NCBI GenBank assembly: GCA_025506515.1
Contig: CM046458.1
Span: 45,569,890 to 45,633,889 of the forward strand
Direction of reading: 5' to 3'
Length of the DNA stretch: 64,000 bases
Source of the DNA: Flaveria trinervia
Taxonomy: Eukaryota; Streptophyta; Magnoliopsida; Asterales; Asteraceae
Shown here in pieces: positions 32,303-43,364 of the stretch (its first letter is position 1; every line of letters starts with the position of its first letter). The position numbers and the translations under genes are program-made. The notes below the pieces were generated by a model that was given only the letters and a program-made list of their open reading frames with translations, searched no databases and was not told the DNA's origin.

Positions 32303-35300
32303 TTGTTTATTAATGCAGTTTCTTCAACATGCCAAAGTAGCATCTGGTATGTAGACAGTGGGGGATCTATGCATATGACTGGGAACAACTCACTTCTTAA
32401 TGACTACTCTCCAGGAAGGAAGGGTTTTGTTTCCTTTGGCAATGATGCAAGAGGTTACATCATCGGGAAGGGTTTTGTTTCCAATGGGGAAATAAGGTTT
32501 GATGATGTCAACCATGTGGAAAATCTCAAGTATAACCTCTTGAGTGTCAGTCAAATGTGTGACAAAGGCCATGTTGCCCTTTTCACAAGCCAGAACTGCA
32601 GGATTCTGTCATCCAAAGTTCTGAGTTTGATTGACAAGGTATTGGATGCTCACACTCTCCTGAAGGCCAACAGGACAGGAAGAGTGTATGCCTTAGATCT
32701 TTCCAAAAAATAGATCTCAAAGGCCATCCTTGCCTATTTCCAAGGCCTCTCCTCAAGAATCTAATCTATGGCATAGAAGGCTGGGACATGTTAACTTCAA
32801 GAACATGAATCAGCTGATACACCATAGTTTAGTAAGGGGAATGCCTATGAAGGAGTTCAAGTGTGAAAACAACTGCACTGCTTGTTTGAAAGGAAAACAG
32901 CACAAGGTTTCATTCCCACCTATTGAAGAACCAAAGTCCACTGCCTGCTTACAACTTCTTCACATGGATCTCTTTGGTCCTGTGAGAGTGATGAGCATGG
33001 CAAAGAAGAAATACTGTCTGGTAATTGTGGATGATTACTCCAGATTTGTATGGACTTTCTTTCTACATTCAAAGGATGAAGCTGCACAGAAGATCATAAA
33101 CTTTGTGTTGTATGCTGAGAAGCAGTATTCCCTCTCAGTCAAGTGTATTAGAAGTGACAATGGAACAGAATTCAGGAACAATACACTTGATGAGTTCTAC
33201 CTTTCCAAGGGAATAAAGAGGCAGTTTAGTATTCCAAGAACTCCTGAACAGAATGGAGTTGTGGAGAGAAAGAACAGGACCCTCATTGAAGCTGCAAGGT
33301 CTATGTTGGCTGATTCTGGACTGCCATTGACCTTTTGGGCTGAAGCTGTCAACACAGCATGCTATGTGCAGAATAGAGTGCTAATAAATCAGAGGTTGAT
33401 GAAGACTCCATATGAAGTTCTACATCATTGCCCCTCTCATTTCATTCTTTAGAGCATTTGGGTGTCCCTGTTTCATTCTCAACACAAAGGATCAGCTCCA
33501 GAAATTTGATCCTAAGGTGGATGCAGGGTACTTTGTTGGTTATTCATCAACTTGCAAGGCATACAGAGTCTTCAACTGCAGAACAAAGATGGTTGAAGAG
33601 ACTCTACATGTCAAGTTCAATGAATCTCCAAAGGACAAGATTCCACAAAGCCCTGTGGAGCTCTTTGATTTGGACATACTGCAATATGTTCCTTATCAAT
33701 CTCCTGCTGTTGCTCCTGTCAACAGTTCACCACCTGGTGTTACTGCTGAAGATGATGATGATAGTAGTAATCACCTCTTCAGGTTTAGTGACCAACTGCC
33801 TGTGTCCTCTAAACCTGATGCTCCTGTAGCTCCAGCAGCACCATCCACAACAAATGCTGATGAGATTTCTGCATCCTCAACTTCATTTGAGTTGCCACCA
33901 TCTTCATGGTTTCAAGAATCTGCATCAACATCTGTGCTGCTGAAGGTCCTACAAACACTTGCACAGATTGATTGTTTACCAAGAGCTGAAAAATCACCCA
34001 ATGTCTCAAATCCTTGGTGATATCACTGCTGGTGTTTCAACCAGAAGCCAGTTGTCCAATTTCTGCTTCTATGCTCTCTTCATCAGTCAGCTAGAGCCAA
34101 AGAACTATCATGTAGCTTTGAGAGACAATGGATGGGTTGAAGCCATGCAGCTTGAGCTTCTTCAGTTCAAAAAACAGCAAGTGTGGGAGCTTGTTCCTCT
34201 ACCCCCAGGTAAGTGTGCAATAGGCACTAAATGGATGTTTAGGAATAAAACTGATGAAAATGGGCTAATTGTTAAGAACAAGGCCAGACTGGTTGTGCAG
34301 GGGTTTGCACAAGAAGAAGGTATTGATTATGATGAAACCTTTGCCCCTGTAGCCAGACTGGAGGCAATTAGATTGTTTTTAGCCTATGCTGCACTCCACA
34401 ATCTTAAAGTTTTTCAAATGGATGTCAAAAGTGCTTTTCTATATGGTAACATAAAAGAAGAAGTTTATGTGTGTCAACCACCAGGCTTTGAGGATAATAA
34501 GCACCCAGAATGGGTATATAAGCTTGATAAAGCTCTTTATGGGTTGAAACAAGCACCTAGAGCCTGGTATGAGACCTTATCAAACTTTCTTCTACAGAAT
34601 AATTTCACTAGAGGCTCCATAGATAAAACTTTATTTATTAAGAAGGTGGATCAGCATAAGCTACTTGTTCAAATTTATGTTGATGATATTATATTTGCAT
34701 CCTCTGATCCCAATTGTGTGAGGAATTCCAAAACTTAATGCAACAGAAGTTTGAAATGAGTGCAATGGGAGAATTACAGTTCTTTCTAGGTTTGCAAATC
34801 AAACAAAAAGCTGATGGAATTTTCATTCATCAGTCTAAATACACAAAAGATCTTTTGAATAAGTTTGATTTACAAAACTGTAAACCTGTTCTACTCCCAT
34901 GTGCAACACCACACAATTGGATGTTGATCAGAAAGGTAAAGCTGTTGAAACTCTTTACAGATGTATGATTGGTTCCTTGATGTATTAACAGCTTCTAGAC
35001 CAGATATTATGTTTGCTACATGTGTTTGTGCTAGATTTCAGGCTGCACCTAAGGAGTCTCATCTGATTGCAGTCAAGAGGATCTTTAGATATCTGCAAGG
35101 TACACAATCTCTAGGCTTATGGTATTCCACTGGACATTCTTGCAAATTAGTTGCTTTCTCTGATAGTGACTATGCAGGGTGTAAGTTGACCAGGAAATCA
35201 ACTTCTGGTGGATGTCAATTCCTAGGCAACTGTTTGATTTCTTGGCAGAGTAAGAAACAAACATCTGTTGCTACATCCACTGCTGAAGCCGAGTACATTG

Positions 35301-35613
35301 CTGCTGCAAGTTGTACATCCCAAGTACTCTGGCTTCAGAATCAACTTTTGGATTATGGCATTACAGAGACTAAGACTCCATTATTAATGGATAGTGCTTC
35401 AGCTCTTTGCATTGTCAAAAATCCAGTCCAGCACTCTAGGACCAAACATATAGAAATTAGACATCATTTTATAAGAGATTGTTTTGAAAAGGGTCTAATT
35501 AATCCTATCTTGTGCCTAGTGCTGATGTGCTTGCAGACATTTTTACTAAGTCTTTGGATAGTTCAACTTTCCACAACCTGGTGTTAAGGCTTGGTATGCT
35601 GCAGCTAGAATAA
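32303..35613 (+). pseudogene. pol: pol of element C (PR-INT-RT-RNase H), frameshifted
   Basis: Protease D-S-G at 32354-32362. Pre-integrase H/C domain (LWHRRLGHVNFKNMN; C-x2-C) at 32765-32900. The integrase catalytic triad is visible: Asp 32967-32969, Asp 33156-33158 and Glu 33264-33266, the last two separated by 35 residues as in the D,D(35)E rule. The integrase tail has FGCPCFILNTKDQL and GYSSTCKAYRVFNC. RT (34180-34800) has KWMFRNKTDENG, FAPVARLEAIRLFLAYA and YVDD at 34676-34687. RNase H (TAEAEYIAAASC; MDSASALC; RHHFIRDC) runs to a stop at 35611. Breaks near 32713, 33440, 34000, 34730, 34960 and 35500. All catalytic residues survive, only the frame is lost. Confidence 0.95.
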
Positions 35614-35624
35614 GTGACAACTAC

Positions 35625-36345
35625 TGATGATCTCAGTAATTACTGATGATCATTGTAACCATGTCACATATAAGTACTGATGAGTTATTTTACCCTCAGT
35701 AGTTTTTTATACTACTGAAGGCTAAATGCTTTAAGTACTGTACTTTATCTGTTCTAACTACTGATGTAGTTACAACTACTGATGCACTTACAACTACTGA
35801 AATCTGTAGAAACAGATAAGTACTGATGTCCTATGAAACAACTGAAAGGCTGATGAGTACGTGTTGAGGACAGTATGAAACAGCTGAAAGGCTATGAATT
35901 GACGACAACTACTGATGAGTACTCTCTCTTCAGTAGTTCACAAACTGTTGTTTCTTCATAAACAACTGAAGCATACCCATGTCTTCAGTAGTTTCACAAC
36001 TACTGATGACTAACCCAAGTCTTCAGTTGTTTTACACAACTGATGGCACAACCAGGGTCTTCAGTAGTTTCACAACTACTGATGACTAATACCAAGTCCT
36101 CAGTTGTTTCAACATCTGAAGTCCAACTTGTCTTCAGTAGTTTTTTTTTTTTAAAACTACTGATGCCTAAATCAGAGACTTCAGTTGTTTCAACGTCTGA
36201 TTGTAAACACCATGTCTTCAGTTGTTTTATAACTGCTGACCACACCAATATCATCAGTCGTTTCAAACCTCTGAAAGTTAATACCACGTCATCAGTTGTT
36301 TCAAATACTGATGACTAACACCAAAACCTTCAGTCGTTTCATAAC
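35625..36345 (+). repeat. pol-ORF3 spacer repeat array (element C)
   Basis: Non-coding. Units of roughly 75-80 bp alternate CTTCAGTAGTTTCACAACTACTGATG-like hairpins (stem CAGTAGTT/AACTACTG) with CTTCAGTTGTTT and a spacer such as GACTAACACCAA. One hairpin loop has grown into a run of T (36138-36150). The array stops about 10 bp before the ORF3 TATA box. Confidence 0.9.
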
Positions 36346-36351
36346 CGTACC

Positions 36352-36360
36352 CTATATATA
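36352..36360 (+). promoter_or_regulatory. TATA box upstream of ORF3 (element C)
   Basis: CTATATATA in CGTACCCTATATATATC, 78 bp before the ORF3 ATG. The same block is present in B. The leader that follows is short and pyrimidine-rich. Candidate internal promoter. Confidence 0.6.
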
Positions 36361-36437
36361 TCTGATCCCTCTTTCAGAGTTTTTCATTCTTTCACGACCT
36401 AAATTTCAAAAGCTCTGAAAATCTTTCACCTTCATTA

Positions 36438-39400
36438 ATGGCGACCATGCAACTCAAGCCTCGACACAACTGTGTCGCGTACCTCACTAAATCGCCCTTC
36501 TGGACCAAATTCGATAATGCTATAGATCTTATGGTCCAATCACCACTGAAAACGGCCTTCCTCCTAAATCCAATCATTTATGCCGATTCGCTACATCAGT
36601 TTTGGACGAATGCAACTGTTAATGGAGAATCTATCCATTCGTCCATCGACTCTCATAAGGTGGTCATCTCTACTGCTACCATCCGCCAGATATTACTATT
36701 AGATGATGCTGCCTACCCTGTTGGATATCCTAAGCGTCAAATTGATCTTTCATTTGGACAACATGGATATCAAGGCGATCTTAGTGCTTCGACCATCCTG
36801 AAGAAACATTTTCCAGATGCTGAACGATTGATATTTCATATGGTAAATGTTTGCCTGGCCTCGAAGACTTCTTCTTGGGATCAACTGTCTTCCAGATGGC
36901 AACAGGTACTGTTCTCTATCCTTGAACAAGAACCACTAAACTTTTCTGAAATAATTTTTCTTGAAATCAAGGATATGGCCACAAAACCCACTTTCTAACC
37001 GTTGGATACTATATCCTCGGTTTATAATGGCCATAATAGAGAATCAGCTTTATGCTGAGGGACTAGTTGGTCTGGGAGTCCCTGCTTTGGCTGTATTGCC
37101 GGAGGTATACTCCCGACACAACACTGACCAAACTCTTAAACAGGCTGCCAAGCTGCGCAAACCCACACAGCTGGAACCCACAGCCTCCACTTCCACATCC
37201 AAAGTCCCCTCCAACCCACAAAGAAGAAGCCTAAGAAGGCTACTCAGGGAGTTGAGTCCCCTGAGGATGCTCCTGCTGCACCAAAGCAGGTTATCTCTAC
37301 TGGAAATAACCACCCAGTAGAGACTATGACTCCACCAACCGAAGCCGCTCAGGTTTCCTCTCAAAAGGAACCTGATGCAACCACTCAAAGGAAGCCACAC
37401 TGCTGGGATCCTCCTCACTTGAGGGGATTACCATTGAAGAGCACCACTCGCCCCGGGTGCACACTGCTTCCACACCCTCCTGATGCAACCGCCCCTCAAA
37501 GCCCTACAATAATTGTTGCAAAAGTGCTGACGCAGTTGCATTCCTCACCCCCCACCCAGACACCAAACTACTGGGATAACCTCAACACCTGAGGGGGAGG
37601 ATCACAATGCTTCTGTCAACCCATAGCACAGGGGTTATCATGTTCCATCTCCTGGTGTAGACAAGGAGGTGCAACCTTCTGGTGAGGCTGCCACTGCCTC
37701 TGACTCAGCAAATGACCAGGATGTAGTTGGTAACATCTCTAAGACCTCACCAGCGGCAACAGCTGATGAAGGACATAGTCCTGAGGCTGGAAGTCCCCAG
37801 AACCAAGAACAAGGGGCACATGCTATAATTGATCTACACTCAAGCATGTTAATCCTGACTCTATCAGGAGGTCAGGTGATTCAGTATCAACTGATGATGA
37901 CCTGAGCTTCTTCTATGATGTAGTTGCTCAAAACACCATCCTAGAGGATGAGGTTAGCAGACTCAAAGAGCTGCTGGCCAAGATGTCTCAGGATGAAAGT
38001 CCATCTGCCACCATAATACACCCACAGATGGCACCTTCTTCTGAAGGTCCCCTAAACACTGAGCCAATACATACTTCCAAGCCACCAGCCTCTGCTTTTG
38101 GCACTGATTCTCAGGAACAGAACCATCCTGATCAATCAGTTGCTAACCTTCAAAAATCCCTACCTCTCATCACTCCCATGATCAAAGATATAGTGATCAA
38201 AGCCATTGATGAGAGGCTTCCTACAATAATACAACCCTGGTGGAGGAGTTGGTGACCAAATCATTTTCTACTGCTCAAACCCTTGCACCCAATGCAACCA
38301 AAAAGGGGGAGAGTCAGTCAGTTAAAGAAAAAGGAAGAGGACAGATGGGGAGAAAGAGAAAGAATCAGAAGGTAAATGAGAAGGAGTTGGCTGTTATAAG
38401 TGTGGAGGAGACTGAGTTTGATCATGAGAAGGAGAAGGAGAGTGAGAAGAGAGCTGAAGTGAATGAAAGTCAAAAACTTTCATGTCACATATCAAAAGAG
38501 GAAAGAAGGAGAGTCTGAGAGGAGAAGGAGCTGAATGATATGGTGAAAGAAGCTGATGCCAACCATAATCGTTCAATGGATAAAATCATTGATCAGTTAT
38601 ATAGGCAGAGTTTTGACATCCAACAACTAGACTCCGAGATCAGAAGGTTGGAGACAGAGGAGATCAACTCAAGATGGGCTAGTTATGATGCCTTAGAAAG
38701 AGAAAGACTGGAGATAATGATTAGATTTGTAGCCAAATACTTGGGAAGATCTCTGATAGAAATAAGGGCCTGGACCAGGGACAACATCTTGGCAATAACC
38801 ACCAAGATTTGTTCGTCTGAAGCATACTCCAAGGGTTTAGTGATTGAGGCATTAATGAAGCGGGGTTGGGAACCGAAAAGAACTGACAAAATTTACTAAA
38901 GCCTTCCTTACAGCCAAATGCTAAAACAGTCTGAAAAGCCTCTATCCTCAAAATCACTACCTCCACAACCCACTAAACAACCCCTTTACCCTCTAAACCA
39001 ACCATCCAACCCACAAAACCAAATCCTTTACCCCCAAAACCCACTGCCAGTGATGTACCTAGACAAAAGAAAAGAAAGGTACTGAGGGCTGATGAAGAGA
39101 AGAGGAGGATGAAGACAGACTGCCACTCTCTGCAGTTATCACTTTGCCTAAGGCTAATCAATGTCCATCACTCCTGCTTCTCAAATGCATGCTGTGATGA
39201 TAAAGATTGAAGAGGAACAGATGCAAAGACATGATGAGGAAATGCTGAAAAGCATTGACAAAGCATATGCCACATCCTCTTCAATGATTAGCATGAAGAA
39301 AGAAGTCTTAAGATTGTACACCCTTGCTAATACCTTTCAATACCAAAGGGAAAAAGTAAGGATATGGCCTGATCCTAGGGTGGCACACAGGATTGTCAAG

Positions 39401-39824
39401 AAAGAAATTCCTTCAAAATACAAGGGCGAGTGAAGAGGGTTCGACGAAGACATCACTGTGGTTCTTGTAGTGTCCCCCTGGGAAATTGTAGAAGAGTTCA
39501 AGAAAGCTTATAAAGCCAAACAACCACCCCCAAAAGATGTTGGAGAATAAAATCATAAAGAAGGGATTGGTTTACAAAAGACTTGAAAACTTCAAACAAG
39601 ATGAGCTCAACCTGCTCTTAGAAGGGACTCATCCAGATGAGTTTGCTTACAGACAAATAACCACGGTTGAGCTCAAGAATGGAAAACAGGCCAAGTACAT
39701 CTCTGAAGTGTATGGCAGAGAAGGATTGTTTGAGGGTGTGCCCGAGGTGCTGACAATGGATGAGCAGATCATGTTTCTAAGGGCTTACACCAGGGAATCC
39801 TATAGGCTGATACACGGGAAGTAG
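36438..39824 (+). pseudogene. ORF3 of element C, frameshifted
   Basis: The best preserved ORF3. ATG at 36438 opens 187 continuous codons: RHNCVAYLTK, AIDLMVQSPLKTAFLLNPIIY, LHQFWTNATV, ISTATIRQILLL, IDLSFGQHGYQGDLSAS, HFPDAERLIFHMVNVCL, SSWDQLS, PLNFSEIIFLEIKDMA. After a frameshift near 36990 comes RWILYPRFIMAII and GLGVPALAVLP. Then a Pro/Thr-rich section (37140-38110), a block LPLITPMIKDIVIKAIDERL (38161-38220), Lys/Glu-rich coiled coil (38280-38700), and a C-terminal domain ending QIMFLRAYTRESYRLIHGK at 39824. Breaks near 36998, 37320, 37592, 37905, 38255, 38518 and 39433. Ancestral size about 1,100 residues. No membrane segment seen. Function unknown. Confidence 0.85.
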
Positions 39825-40029
39825 ATCTCATGGTTGGGGTAACAGCTCAGTGTCCAAGTCCCCAATACAGAGCTCCCAACCATATCATGCAAAACAGATC
39901 ATCAGAGACTTCTTCCCAGGCCGGTGCTAAAAAAGGGTCACTTCTCATCTGATCAAGAGGATAAAAAGACCAATCTATCTGCCAAAATAAGTGGGACTCG
40001 TCAATAACTTAGAGGTTTTGGCTGCATTG
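39825..40029 (+). other. ORF3-LTR spacer of element C
   Basis: About 205 bp of non-coding DNA with purine-rich runs (for example AAAAAAGGG, AAGAGGATAAAAAGA) before the main polypurine tract. Extra polypurine runs near the 3' LTR have been reported for Sireviruses. B has the matching stretch in 13468-13536. Confidence 0.5.
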
Positions 40030-40043
40030 GTTCAGGGGGAGTT
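40030..40043 (+). other. Polypurine tract of element C
   Basis: GGTTCAGGGGGAGTT ending at the 3' LTR; primer for plus-strand DNA synthesis. Confidence 0.92.
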
Positions 40044-40850
40044 TGTTAGACCAAAAGAACCAATGAGCCTGATCAGAGAAACCTCTAAGTCCCACAGGAC
40101 ATCACAACAGCTGAAGAAGACCTGATCAGCTGTTCTACAAAGTCTGAAGAATACAACTGCTGAAGTATTTCTGAAGTACTGAAGACAAAGACTGAGACAA
40201 CAGCTGAAGATCTAAAGTCTGAAGACTTCAACAAGTACTAAAGACAAAGACTGAAGATCAACAGCTGAAAGACAAAGTCTGATGTTCAAGTACTGAAGAC
40301 ATCAGCTGATGCTAACAGCTGATGACAACAGCTGAAGAGGGCTTCTTCAGTTGTTGTGATGGTTTTTCTTCATCAGTAGTTTTCTTTACCTTTCAGTAGT
40401 TTGTTTATTTTTCTGTAGTTTTGTTTCCTTTTCAGTACTTGTAAACAACTGAAGAGGTTGTTCTTCAGTTGTTGTAGTATCAGTAGTTTTATGTTTTTCA
40501 GTAGTTGTAAATAAGATGTTTAACACTTAGGAACATTTGTAAGAAGATGTCAGTTGTTGACATCTTCAGTAGTTGTTAAACATCAGTAGTTATAAAACGG
40601 TTACATGTCACTTTCAAGTGACATCAGCCTACGTCATTCTTTCCTTTATAAGGAAGGATGACTCACCTGTAATCGTGCCATTGAGGCCGACAATCTTAAT
40701 GCAATATTCCTTTTGTCAGATATTTCTCTCTCTATAACAAAATTCTTTTATCGCTTTATATCGAATGTTCTTGCTTGAATTTGTCTAATTCTGAGCTATT
40801 CCGCTGCTATATCTGTTCAATCGATTAACCAAGAGGCTGAGATCCTAACA
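40044..40850 (+). repeat. 3' LTR of element C
   Basis: 807 bp, nearly identical to 28455-29256. It starts TGTTAGACC (G to A against the 5' copy) and ends CCTAACA. The stem-loop is at 40604-40623. Confidence 0.97.
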
Positions 40851-40855
40851 CCCAT
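40851..40855. repeat. Target-site duplication of element C (right copy)
   Basis: CCCAT, identical to 28450-28454. Confidence 0.97.
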
Positions 40856-40882
40856 TTCTACTTCAGATTTGTTGAGGGCCAT
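40851..40882 (-). pseudogene. gag: gag of element D, first codons
   Basis: ATG at 40882-40880 begins M-A-L-N-K-S-E-V-E-M-G and is then cut by the C insertion. The duplicated ATGGG gives the downstream gag piece an ATG directly at its own 5' edge (28454). Confidence 0.85.
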
Positions 40883-40959
40883 ATGAGGAAGTGAGTGGTA
40901 GGGAGGAGTGAAAACAGGTTGATTTGGATGGTTAGATCACGCAATCAAGAGCCTGAGAA

Positions 40960-40971
40960 GCTCTGATACCA
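40960..40971 (-). other. Primer binding site, element D
   Basis: TGGTATCAGAGC on the minus strand, two bases from the LTR end (CCTGCA). Confidence 0.93.
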
Positions 40972-41192
40972 ATTGCAGGATCGGTGTTTGTCACTTAAAC
41001 ACAAATGTTTTCTCTCAAACTCACCTAGAATCACACTCAGGTAAGAATCAAGAAGAGTTGATCATAATATGAAAAGTAAGTAAGAATGCAGAAAGATAAT
41101 TTCAAGATACTTTTATATATTGATTCTCAACTCACAATACAAAAGACTCTTACAAGTAGATTTCTCTCTATTTTATGAATTACAAGGAGAAC

Positions 41193-41202
41193 CTATATAT
41201 AA
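41193..41202 (-). promoter_or_regulatory. LTR TATA box (element D)
   Basis: TTATATATAG on the minus strand, about 220 bp before the inner LTR end and downstream of the palindrome and stem-loop region. Confidence 0.65.
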
Positions 41203-41283
41203 TACTATCTATAACAAGATATACTTTGATACCAGCTGGGATCCTATACCTAAAGTCTATACTGCAAGACTAAAGATTAAGGT

Positions 41284-41335
41284 ATCTCGAATAAAGTCTT
41301 ATCTGAGATTAGGTAGTCAGGACATGTCCCTGACT
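41284..41335 (-). other. Two adjacent U3 stem-loops (element D)
   Basis: Stem-loop 2 (41315-41335): arms AGTCAGG/CCTGACT, loop GACATGT. Stem-loop 3 (41284-41309): 11-base arms with a 4-base loop, nine Watson-Crick pairs. Both are also present in E with compensatory changes. Confidence 0.7.
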
Positions 41336-41817
41336 TACCTTTTGTCACCAACTAAAGATGGTAACGGTACTATCATGAAAAGGTAAGCAGCGGAATAAAG
41401 TATGGTCAACAACATGGTTCTTTAGGAAGAATCCATGCTGTATCAGAAGTCTGCAGCGGAGTGTCAGAGACCATACTTGTGTCCACTGGCCATAGCAGTG
41501 TCTTCCGAAGGTTAAATGGTTTCGGAAGAGTAAGTACTTCCGAAGTCACTTTATTTTTCGGAAGAGGCTGCTTCTTCCAAGACTTGGAGACTTCTTCATC
41601 ATACTTCGGAAGTGGTCTTCACTTTATTCTTCTATGTCTTGAACTTCGGAAGTATGCATCTGTCTTCGGAAGCTGGACTTTTCCTTTCTCTTCGGAAGAA
41701 CTTTGCAACCTTCGGAAGTTCCATGAAGAGCTTCGGAAGCCTTTTGCATGTAGCATCAAAATAACTTAAGTGATATAGTTTTGGTTGCATTAGCCTTCTT
41801 CTTGATCCAACAACATA

Positions 41818-43364
41818 TATCCAGGGCTTGTCGGCGGATGTCCGTAGGTACATGATCGTTGCCCGACCAAGCACTTTTAGGTCGGCAGTTGATTTGGCAG
41901 GGAGGTTGTATGACGAAAGAACTATGGTGGTGGCTAAAGGCACCAAGAAAGGTGGTGGTGACGGAATTTGGAATAGGAAGCAGGTTGGACGTGGCGGGGT
42001 CACTCCAAGAAATAAAGGTGCACGGGTGGATGAACGATGTGTGGTCACATATGGTGCGGGGATGAAGAGGTGTGGCAAGTATGGAAAAGAGTACACCGGT
42101 GAGTATAGGTGGGGACTGATGTGTGCTTCAAGTGTGGGAAGCCAGGCCATATGGAATGAGAGTGCAAAGTGGGGAGATGTTTTAACTGTGGCCGGGAGGG
42201 CCACATGAGCAGGGACTGCAAGAAGCTAAGGGCTGAAGGTTCGGGAGTAAAGAAGGCTGGAGGAGAAGGGCAGAGGGCGAGTGCCAGAGCGTTCACGATG
42301 ATGCAAGAGGAGGCTAGGACGGACCCCGATGTTGTGTCAGGTATGTTTCTAGTAAACAAAACTTTAGCCTCTGTGTTATTTGATTCTGGTCCTAGTAAAA
42401 GTTTTATTTCTGCTGCTTTTTGTGCTAAATTGCCTGTTAGTAGTAAGAATATAGATACGCCCTTCGATATAGAAACTGCCATTGGTAAGTCTATCAGGAT
42501 TTCCAAGATGATAGAAGGTTGTGACGTGGAACTAGAAGGTCACAAGTTTCCTGTTAGACCCTTTGTGATGACCTTAGGCAGGTTCGATGTAGTCCTAGGA
42601 ATGGATTGGTTGGTGGACTATGAGGCGAACGTTGTGTGTCGCAAGAAGATGATTCGATTGACAGTGCCTAATGGGAGTACAGTGATGGTTTATGGTGATC
42701 GAGTTGCGATGATCCCGAAGGTGATTTCAATGGCGGTGGCGGGAAAGTGCATGAGGCGTGGATGTAGTGCCTACTTGGCCTACGTGAAGGATGTGGATAC
42801 GCCAACCCCATAACTGACCGACGTACCGGTGGTGTGTGACTTTCCAGATGTGTTTCCCGAAGACTTACCAGGAGTGCCACCTGACTGCGAGATTGAGTTC
42901 CAAATTGACTTAATATCGGGTGCCCAACCTGTGGCTAAGGCACCGTAATGGTTGGCTCTGACCGAGATGAAAGAGTTGATAGAGCAATTGTATGAGTTGC
43001 TAGACAAGGGGTTCATTAAACCGAGTATCTCTCCTTAGGGGGCTCCGGTCTTATTCGTGAAGAAGAAGGACGGTATCATGAGATTTTGTATAGACTACCG
43101 TGAGCTGCACAAGTTGATGGTGAAGAATTGGTATCCATTATCGAGGATTGATGACTAGTTTGATCAACTCCAAGGTGCCAGTTGGTTCTCGAGAATAAAC
43201 CTTCGATCTGGCTACCATCAGTTGAAAGTGAAGGAGCAAGATATTCCTAAAATAACTTTTCGCATGCGTTATGGACAGTACGAGTTTCTCATTATGTCAT
43301 TTGGTTTAACCAACGCGCCAGCTGTTTTTATGGATCTGATGAATCAACTTTTGAGTCATAGATG
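41818..43364 (+). pseudogene. gag-protease-RT remnant of element G
   Basis: The gag C-terminus has two zinc knuckles in tandem: a frameshifted first one (C-F-K-C-G-K-P-G-H, about 42125) and CFNCGREGHMSRDC at 42182-42223. Protease with the VLFDSGPSKSFIS active-site block (about 42373-42411; A/D-S-G with P instead of the usual A/C) and the GRFDVVLGMDWL block. RT starts at CDFPDVFPEDLPGVPP and reaches FGLTNAPAVFMDLMN (43300-43340), stopping before the Y-x-D-D box. In-frame stops at about 42946, 43036 and 43156. RT catalytic part, RNase H and integrase are missing. Confidence 0.88.

Larger units (their letters stand above)
28455..40850 (+). mobile_element. Element C: complete Sirevirus-like Ty1/copia (12.4 kb)
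   Basis: Complete plus-strand element with 5' LTR, primer site, gag, pol, repeat spacer with TATA, ORF3, polypurine tract and 3' LTR, flanked by a perfect 5-bp duplication. By eye its LTRs differ by about 7 substitutions and a handful of one-base indels in 800 bp, making it the youngest element here whose age can be judged. It interrupts the gag start of D, so it is younger than D. Despite its youth it has more than a dozen frameshifts. Confidence 0.98.
40851..41812 (-). mobile_element. Element D, proximal piece (5' LTR, primer site, gag start)
   Basis: 5' end of D on the minus strand, separated from the rest of gag by element C. It contains the LTR (40974-41812), primer site, leader and first eleven gag codons. 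D itself lies in gypsy fragment G; the flanking bases ACATA (41813-41817) should be half of its target duplication. Confidence 0.93.
40974..41812 (-). repeat. 5' LTR of element D
   Basis: 839 bp, TGTTGGATC to CCTGCA in element orientation. Ten TTCCGAA/TTCGGAA palindromes lie in 41500-41745 (U3). Downstream are three stem-loops at 41344-41365, 41315-41335 and 41284-41309, then a TATA box (41193-41202) and about 220 bp to the end. Homologous to the E LTR (50168-51019). Confidence 0.93.

Noticed and set aside
36438..39824. Calling ORF3 an envelope gene
   Set aside because: No visible signal peptide, membrane anchor or furin-type site; position alone is not enough.
41632..42204. 190-codon minus-strand ORF covering the D LTR edge and G gag
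   Set aside because: It crosses the D-G junction at 41812, so it cannot be an ancestral gene, and it is antisense to gag.
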